A stretch of 64,000 nucleotides of DNA, taken from contig NZ_HF954537.1 in NCBI RefSeq assembly GCF_000455225.1, positions 273,079 to 337,078 of the forward strand, given 5' to 3'. The translations under genes and the position numbers were made by a program. Source of the DNA: Megasphaera massiliensis. GTDB taxonomy: Bacteria > Bacillota > Negativicutes > Veillonellales > Megasphaeraceae. The notes below the pieces were generated by a model. The model was not told the origin of the DNA. It was given only the letters and a program-made list of their open reading frames with translations, and made no database searches. Within the stretch, counting starts at the first letter, position 1, and each line of letters begins with the position of its first letter. Positions 59,732-64,000 of the stretch are shown piece by piece.

Positions 59732-62700
59732 ATGAAGCAATTCTTTCAATGGATGAATCAAGATGAAAATATCCGGTCCGCCGGGGAGGCCTTTTTAAAG
59801 CCCGGCTGTCACAGCATCTACGGCCTCAGCGGCTCTGTCAAGAGCGCTCTGGTCGCTAAGGTGCTGCACGAAGGCCCCCGTCAGGTCGTCCTCGTCGTCC
59901 CGTCGCGGGAGCAGGCTGCGGCCTGGCAGGCGGACCTGGCCTTTTTGGCGCCTGACGTAAAGGTTCTCGACTTTCCCGTCGTCGATAAGGCTGTCTTTAC
60001 GACGACGGCTAAAAGTCTCGACCGGATGGCTCGGCAGATGGAAGCCCTGGGCCGTCTGCGCCAAGGGGATCCGGTTCTCGTCTTGGCTGCGCCGGAAGAA
60101 GCGGCACAGTACGTCATGGCTCCCCAGCGCATCGACGATGCGGCCATCGACGTCGAAATCCAAGGAGAATACGACCGCGATGACTTGTTGCAGAACCTCG
60201 TAGACGCCGGCTATGAACGGGTTGACATGGTTGAACGGCGAGGCCATTTTTCCGTCCGCGGCGACATTGTCGACGTCTTTGCCGTCAATGAACCGCAGCC
60301 CCTGCGCCTGGCCTTCTTTGGCGATGAACTGGAAAGCATCCGCGCCTTCGACGTCGACAGCCAAAAGTCGCTGTATGATGCCGAACGGGCGCGGATTTTG
60401 CCCGTGTCCCTGACGACGGCGGACGATGAGGAATATACCCTCCTCGATTACGTCGAAGAAGGGACCATCATCTGGGACGAACCGAACCGGGTCCGTGACG
60501 GTCTCAAAAAGGTTCTCAAAGAATCGGACGATTACAAGGGCGTCCTGGCGTCATGGAAAAACATGGTCTCGCCGGAACGAAAAGTTCCTCAAATCGTCTT
60601 GTCCCTCATGGCCCAATCCGTGCCGGACATGTTCATCGACGAGTCTTTCAGCTTTGCTGCCAAGATGATGGCCAGCTTCCAAAAGCAGTTCAACCTCCTC
60701 GAAGAAGAAGTCGGCCATTGGCAAAGCTTAGGCAATACTATCGTCTTCGTCATCAACAGCAGAGAGCGCATTGCCTCCCTCAAAGCCTGGATGAAGCAGC
60801 ATGACCTTTCGATTGCTGATTATGACGACGAAAAAAGCGCCGCCGGCGGCATGTATATCGTTGAAGGGGAAATCCACGACGGCTTTGAACTGCCTTATGC
60901 CAAGGTCGTCGCCGTCGCCGAACGAGACGTCTTCGGCACTCAGAAACGACGGTTGCGCCACCGCGTTGCCAAAGGCCAGGAAATCAGCGTCTTTACCAGC
61001 CTGAAAGCCGGCGACTACGTCGTCCATGAAGTCCACGGCATCGGCCGCTACATGGGCATCAAGACCATTGAAATGGATGGGGTCCACAAGGATTACCTCG
61101 AAATCCACTATGCCGGGAAAGACATCCTCTACGTGCCGACGGACCAGTTATCCCTCCTCCAGCGCTACATCGGCAACGAAGGCGATACGCCGAAATTACA
61201 GAAGATGGGCGGCTCGGATTGGCAGAAGATACGCTCTAAGGCTCAGAAGTCGATTACCGATTTGGCTGAAAAACTCGTCGCCCTCTACGCAAAAAGGGAG
61301 GTCGTCTCCGGCTATGCCTTCCCGCCGGATACGCCCTTTCAGAAAGAATTTGAAGAAGCCTTTCCCTATGAAGAAACGGAAGATCAGTTTAAAGCCGTCC
61401 GTGAAATCAAGGACAGCATGGAAAAACCGACGCCTATGGACCGCTTGGTCTGCGGCGATGTCGGCTTTGGCAAGACGGAAGTGGCCATGAGGGCTATTTT
61501 TAAGGCCGTCACAGCCGGTAAGCAGGTTGCCGTCTTGGTACCGACGACGGTCTTGTCTCAGCAGCACTTCCAGACCTTTATGGAACGGTTCGGCCCCTTC
61601 GGTGTCCACGTCGAAGTCCTCAACCGTTTCCGTTCCTACAAAGAAAAGAAATCGATCCTGGCCCGGACCTTGACCGGCGATATCGACATCCTCATCGGGA
61701 CTCACAGCCTGCTCAACAAGAACGTTAAATTCAAGTCCCTGGGCCTTCTCGTCGTCGACGAAGAACAGCGTTTCGGCGTCGCCCAAAAAGAAAAATGGAA
61801 GGCCTGGGCCGCCCATATCGACGTCTTGTCCCTCAGTGCTACGCCGATTCCGCGGACCCTCCACATGTCTTTGGTCAACCTGCGGGAAATGTCGGTCATC
61901 GAATCGCCGCCGACGGACCGCTTCCCGGTCCAGACTTACGTTGCTGAATACGACGCCCGCATCGTCAGTGACGCTATCATGCGCGAAAAGAGGCGGGGCG
62001 GCCAGGTCTTTTTCGTCTATAATCGTGTCGCTTCCATCGAACGCATGAAGGACGAACTGCAGGCCCTCCTGCCTGACGTAACCATCGGCATCGCCCACGG
62101 TCAGATGGCCGGCAGCATGCTCGAGTCGATGATGTTCGATTTCTATGAAGGAAAGTACGACGTACTCCTCTGCTCGAGCCTCGTCGAAAACGGCCTTGAC
62201 GTAGCCAATGCCAATACGATCATCATTTACGACGCCGACCACTTCGGCCTGTCTCAGCTCTATCAGATGCGGGGCCGCGTCGGTCGGAGCCACCGCATGG
62301 CCTATGCATACTTCTTGTACCGCAGGGACAAGGTTTTGTCTGAAGTCGCTGAAAAACGGCTCCAAGCCATCAAAGAATTTACCGAACTCGGTTCCGGTTT
62401 TAAAATCGCCATGCGCGACCTTGAAATCCGCGGTGCCGGCAACCTCCTCGGTCGGGAACAGCACGGCAACATCGCCAGCGTCGGCTTTGCCATGTACTGC
62501 CATATGCTGGAAGAAGCCATTGCTAAGGCCCAGACCGGGAAAGAAGTGGAACCGCCGCCGCCGGAAACGGTCATGGAAATCCACGTCGACGCCTTTATCG
62601 ACAACGAATACATTCAAAACGGCGGTCAGAAAATCGACATGTACCAGCGCTTGGCTGTCGTCTCTTCGAAAGAAGAGCTGGACGAACTGCGCCGCGAACT

Positions 62701-63016
62701 GGAAGACCGCTATGGCCGACCCAGTTCGTACGTCGAAAAGCTCCTTCAGGTGACGGAAACCCGTCTCGAAGCCAAGGCTCAGGGAATGGTCCTCATCGCC
62801 CAGAAGAAGGACGTCCTCGAAATCAAGTGGCGCCGCGTCTCGGACATGCCCGATTTGACGAAACTCGAAAAGCCCCTGCGCAGCCGCTTCCGCCTCGTTC
62901 CCAGTATACCGGTCATGGTCCGCGTGTCCCTTTCCGGTATCGCCGATATCCTCGACTTTATCCAGACCTTGCTGACGGCTTTTTCCTCCCTTCGAAAGGA
63001 GGATTCCCGTGACTAG
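59732..63016 (+). CDS. mfd: Transcription-repair coupling factor Mfd
   Basis: 1094 aa. Removes RNA polymerase stalled at lesions and recruits UvrA. UvrB-like N-terminal domains (YGLSGSVKSALVAKVL near residue 30), the RNA polymerase interaction region (GDYVVHEVHGIGRYMGI, about residue 430), and the RecG-like translocase: Walker A GDVGFGKTEVAMRA (about 574-587), DEEQ (DEEQRFGVAQK), SATPIPRTLHMS, then RGRVGRSHRMAYAYFL. A TRCF C-terminal domain ends the protein. Length is slightly below the usual ~1150 aa. A hairpin-like segment (GGGCTTT/AAAGCCC, 59687-59708) and a TATAAT (59649-59654) precede it. Confidence 0.96.
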   Translation: MKQFFQWMNQDENIRSAGEAFLKPGCHSIYGLSGSVKSALVAKVLHEGPRQVVLVVPSREQAAAWQADLAFLAPDVKVLDFPVVDKAVFTTTAKSLDRMARQMEALGRLRQGDPVLVLAAPEEAAQYVMAPQRIDDAAIDVEIQGEYDRDDLLQNLVDAGYERVDMVERRGHFSVRGDIVDVFAVNEPQPLRLAFFGDELESIRAFDVDSQKSLYDAERARILPVSLTTADDEEYTLLDYVEEGTIIWDEPNRVRDGLKKVLKESDDYKGVLASWKNMVSPERKVPQIVLSLMAQSVPDMFIDESFSFAAKMMASFQKQFNLLEEEVGHWQSLGNTIVFVINSRERIASLKAWMKQHDLSIADYDDEKSAAGGMYIVEGEIHDGFELPYAKVVAVAERDVFGTQKRRLRHRVAKGQEISVFTSLKAGDYVVHEVHGIGRYMGIKTIEMDGVHKDYLEIHYAGKDILYVPTDQLSLLQRYIGNEGDTPKLQKMGGSDWQKIRSKAQKSITDLAEKLVALYAKREVVSGYAFPPDTPFQKEFEEAFPYEETEDQFKAVREIKDSMEKPTPMDRLVCGDVGFGKTEVAMRAIFKAVTAGKQVAVLVPTTVLSQQHFQTFMERFGPFGVHVEVLNRFRSYKEKKSILARTLTGDIDILIGTHSLLNKNVKFKSLGLLVVDEEQRFGVAQKEKWKAWAAHIDVLSLSATPIPRTLHMSLVNLREMSVIESPPTDRFPVQTYVAEYDARIVSDAIMREKRRGGQVFFVYNRVASIERMKDELQALLPDVTIGIAHGQMAGSMLESMMFDFYEGKYDVLLCSSLVENGLDVANANTIIIYDADHFGLSQLYQMRGRVGRSHRMAYAYFLYRRDKVLSEVAEKRLQAIKEFTELGSGFKIAMRDLEIRGAGNLLGREQHGNIASVGFAMYCHMLEEAIAKAQTGKEVEPPPPETVMEIHVDAFIDNEYIQNGGQKIDMYQRLAVVSSKEELDELRRELEDRYGRPSSYVEKLLQVTETRLEAKAQGMVLIAQKKDVLEIKWRRVSDMPDLTKLEKPLRSRFRLVPSIPVMVRVSLSGIADILDFIQTLLTAFSSLRKEDSRD

Positions 63017-64000
63017 CTTTTTACGCGGCGCTATGGTCCTCACCGTAGCCGGCATCGTCGTCAAGATCTTAGGCGGGTTGAACCGCATTTTCTTATCGCG
63101 TCTCTTAGGCGGCGAGGGAATCGGCCTCTATCAGATGGCCTATCCGGTCTACATCCTGCTCCTCAGCATCATCGGCGCCGGTATTCCCATTGCCGTGTCG
63201 ATCATGATTGCCGAACAAGCGGCCCGAGGCCATTACAGCGGCGTCCGCCGCATCTTTCACGTGACCTTGGCCTTTATGACCGTCGTCGCCGTCCTCTGCG
63301 GCCTGGCCCTGCCTTTTGGAGCCCAGGCTATGATCGAGTTCGGCATCGTCCGCGACAGTCGTGCTCTGCCGGCACTGGCCGTGTTAGGGCCGGCCTTAAG
63401 CTTATCGGTCATCGTCTGCTGCTTCCGCGGCTATTTCCAAGGTCTGCAGCTCATGACGCCGACGGCTCTGTCCCAGATGGCCGATCAATTCGTTCGCGTC
63501 TGCACGATGCTCGTTCTCGCCTGGATTTTCCTGCCCAGAGGTCTTGAGTGGGCGGCGGCCGGTGCTTCTTTCGGTGCCGTTCCCGGGGCAGCTGCAGGGG
63601 TCATCCTCATCGCCTTCTTATACTATCGGCACCAACGGACGCCGCTGCCCGATGACGACGGCGTCTTCGTCATCCAGTCGGCGCGGCACATCATCCGCCG
63701 CCTCGTCGTCTTAGCCGTTCCCGTAGCGGCAGCCAACATGCTCCTTCCGGCCGTAGCCAGCATCGATCTCTTTATCGTGCCTCTGCGGCTGGAAGCGGCC
63801 GGTTACAGTACCCATGAGGCGACGGCCCTCTATGGCTACCTGACGGGCATGGCCAACGGCCTCGTCCAATTGCCGGCAATCTTGACGATTTCCTTGGCGA
63901 CCAGCTTAGTACCGGCCGTTTCAGCGGCCTTTTCCCAGGGGAGAAGGGACGTCGTCCTGTCCCGGACCCATACGGCGATGCGCATTGCCAACGTCATTAC
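63009..64000 (+). CDS. MurJ/SpoVB-like polysaccharide flippase, truncated by window end
   Basis: First 330 codons of a polytopic membrane protein of the MATE/MurJ/SpoVB superfamily; the frame is open to the last base. N-terminal family signature: GIVVKILGGLNRIFLSRLLG, then GEGIGLYQMAYPVYILLL and IPIAVSIMIAEQAARG. About ten hydrophobic segments are visible. SpoVB-type proteins are lipid-linked oligosaccharide flippases in peptidoglycan or spore wall synthesis; in non-sporulating Negativicutes a lipid II flippase or polysaccharide export role is inferred. The start is GTG 63009 with AAAGGAGG 5 bp upstream, overlapping mfd by 8 bp. Confidence 0.88.
   Translation, partial: MTSFLRGAMVLTVAGIVVKILGGLNRIFLSRLLGGEGIGLYQMAYPVYILLLSIIGAGIPIAVSIMIAEQAARGHYSGVRRIFHVTLAFMTVVAVLCGLALPFGAQAMIEFGIVRDSRALPALAVLGPALSLSVIVCCFRGYFQGLQLMTPTALSQMADQFVRVCTMLVLAWIFLPRGLEWAAAGASFGAVPGAAAGVILIAFLYYRHQRTPLPDDDGVFVIQSARHIIRRLVVLAVPVAAANMLLPAVASIDLFIVPLRLEAAGYSTHEATALYGYLTGMANGLVQLPAILTISLATSLVPAVSAAFSQGRRDVVLSRTHTAMRIANVI

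Noticed and set aside
1-64000. Prophage, secondary-metabolite cluster or defence system in the window
   Set aside because: No phage structural genes, large synthases, restriction-modification, CRISPR-Cas or recognised defence genes were seen; the accessory content is limited to the small island near tRNA-Leu.

Overview
The window is a contiguous stretch of bacterial chromosome, about 50-55% G+C by eye. The gene content suggests a Negativicutes (diderm Firmicutes) bacterium, most likely Megasphaera or a close relative. The evidence is Firmicutes gene order (topA-trmFO-hslV-hslU; mreBCD-mrdA-minD-rodA; the radical-SAM pair TIGR03960/TIGR03936 next to rng), a T-box in front of leuA, strong AAGGAGG ribosome binding sites, and diderm traits (type IV pilus genes including PilM/N/O-like proteins, exported periplasmic proteins). 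The genus is inferred from these features; no database was searched.

Layout: 36-1607 is a DEAD-box helicase on the minus strand. Divergent from it, a leucine T-box leader drives leuA-leuC-leuD-leuB (2179-6851). Tandem promoters precede topA-trmFO-hslV-hslU and an RlmI-type methyltransferase (7131-13902). 14186-18791 is a looser set: a DsbA/FrnE-like protein, an autoregulated TetR gene with a perfect 21-bp inverted repeat over its promoter, an aldo/keto reductase, a frameshifted tautomerase and a membrane metallophosphoesterase. 18792-21025 looks like an eroded, A+T-richer island next to tRNA-Leu(UAG). It holds a possible insertion-sequence end, a tandem family of three tiny six-cysteine proteins (the first copy broken), a small unknown protein, a minus-strand structured RNA or type I toxin-like element, and an HTH gene stopped by an in-frame TGA.

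21373-28502 encodes an ECF S component and then the rod-shape cluster mreB-mreC-mreD-mrdA-minD-rodA. 28526-33287 holds two radical-SAM-associated proteins, a displaced cobI, and RNase G. Then come an exported class 3 lipase, trkA-trkH, and a tightly overlapping type IV pilus or competence-type operon (37556-44832) with two short motor ATPases, a platform protein, a pilin, a prepilin peptidase, four pseudopilin-like proteins and PilM/N/O-like proteins. 45050-51575 is metabolic and redox: an exported protein, an iron alcohol dehydrogenase, an AEC transporter, an aldo/keto reductase, an FMN reductase behind a MerR-type promoter, an exported alpha/beta hydrolase and a flavodoxin lipoprotein. 51856-57656 is a cobalamin ring-synthesis operon (cbiG, cobJ, cobK, cobL, cbiA, cbiC) whose promoter carries two tandem palindromes rather than a riboswitch. 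The window ends with a PHP phosphoesterase, a frameshifted peptidoglycan amidase, mfd, and the start of a MurJ/SpoVB-like flippase.

The best candidates for undescribed biology are the tandem cysteine-rich micro-protein family (19077-19810), the palindromic operator pair of the cobalamin operon (51744-51780), and the structured element at 20327-20499.
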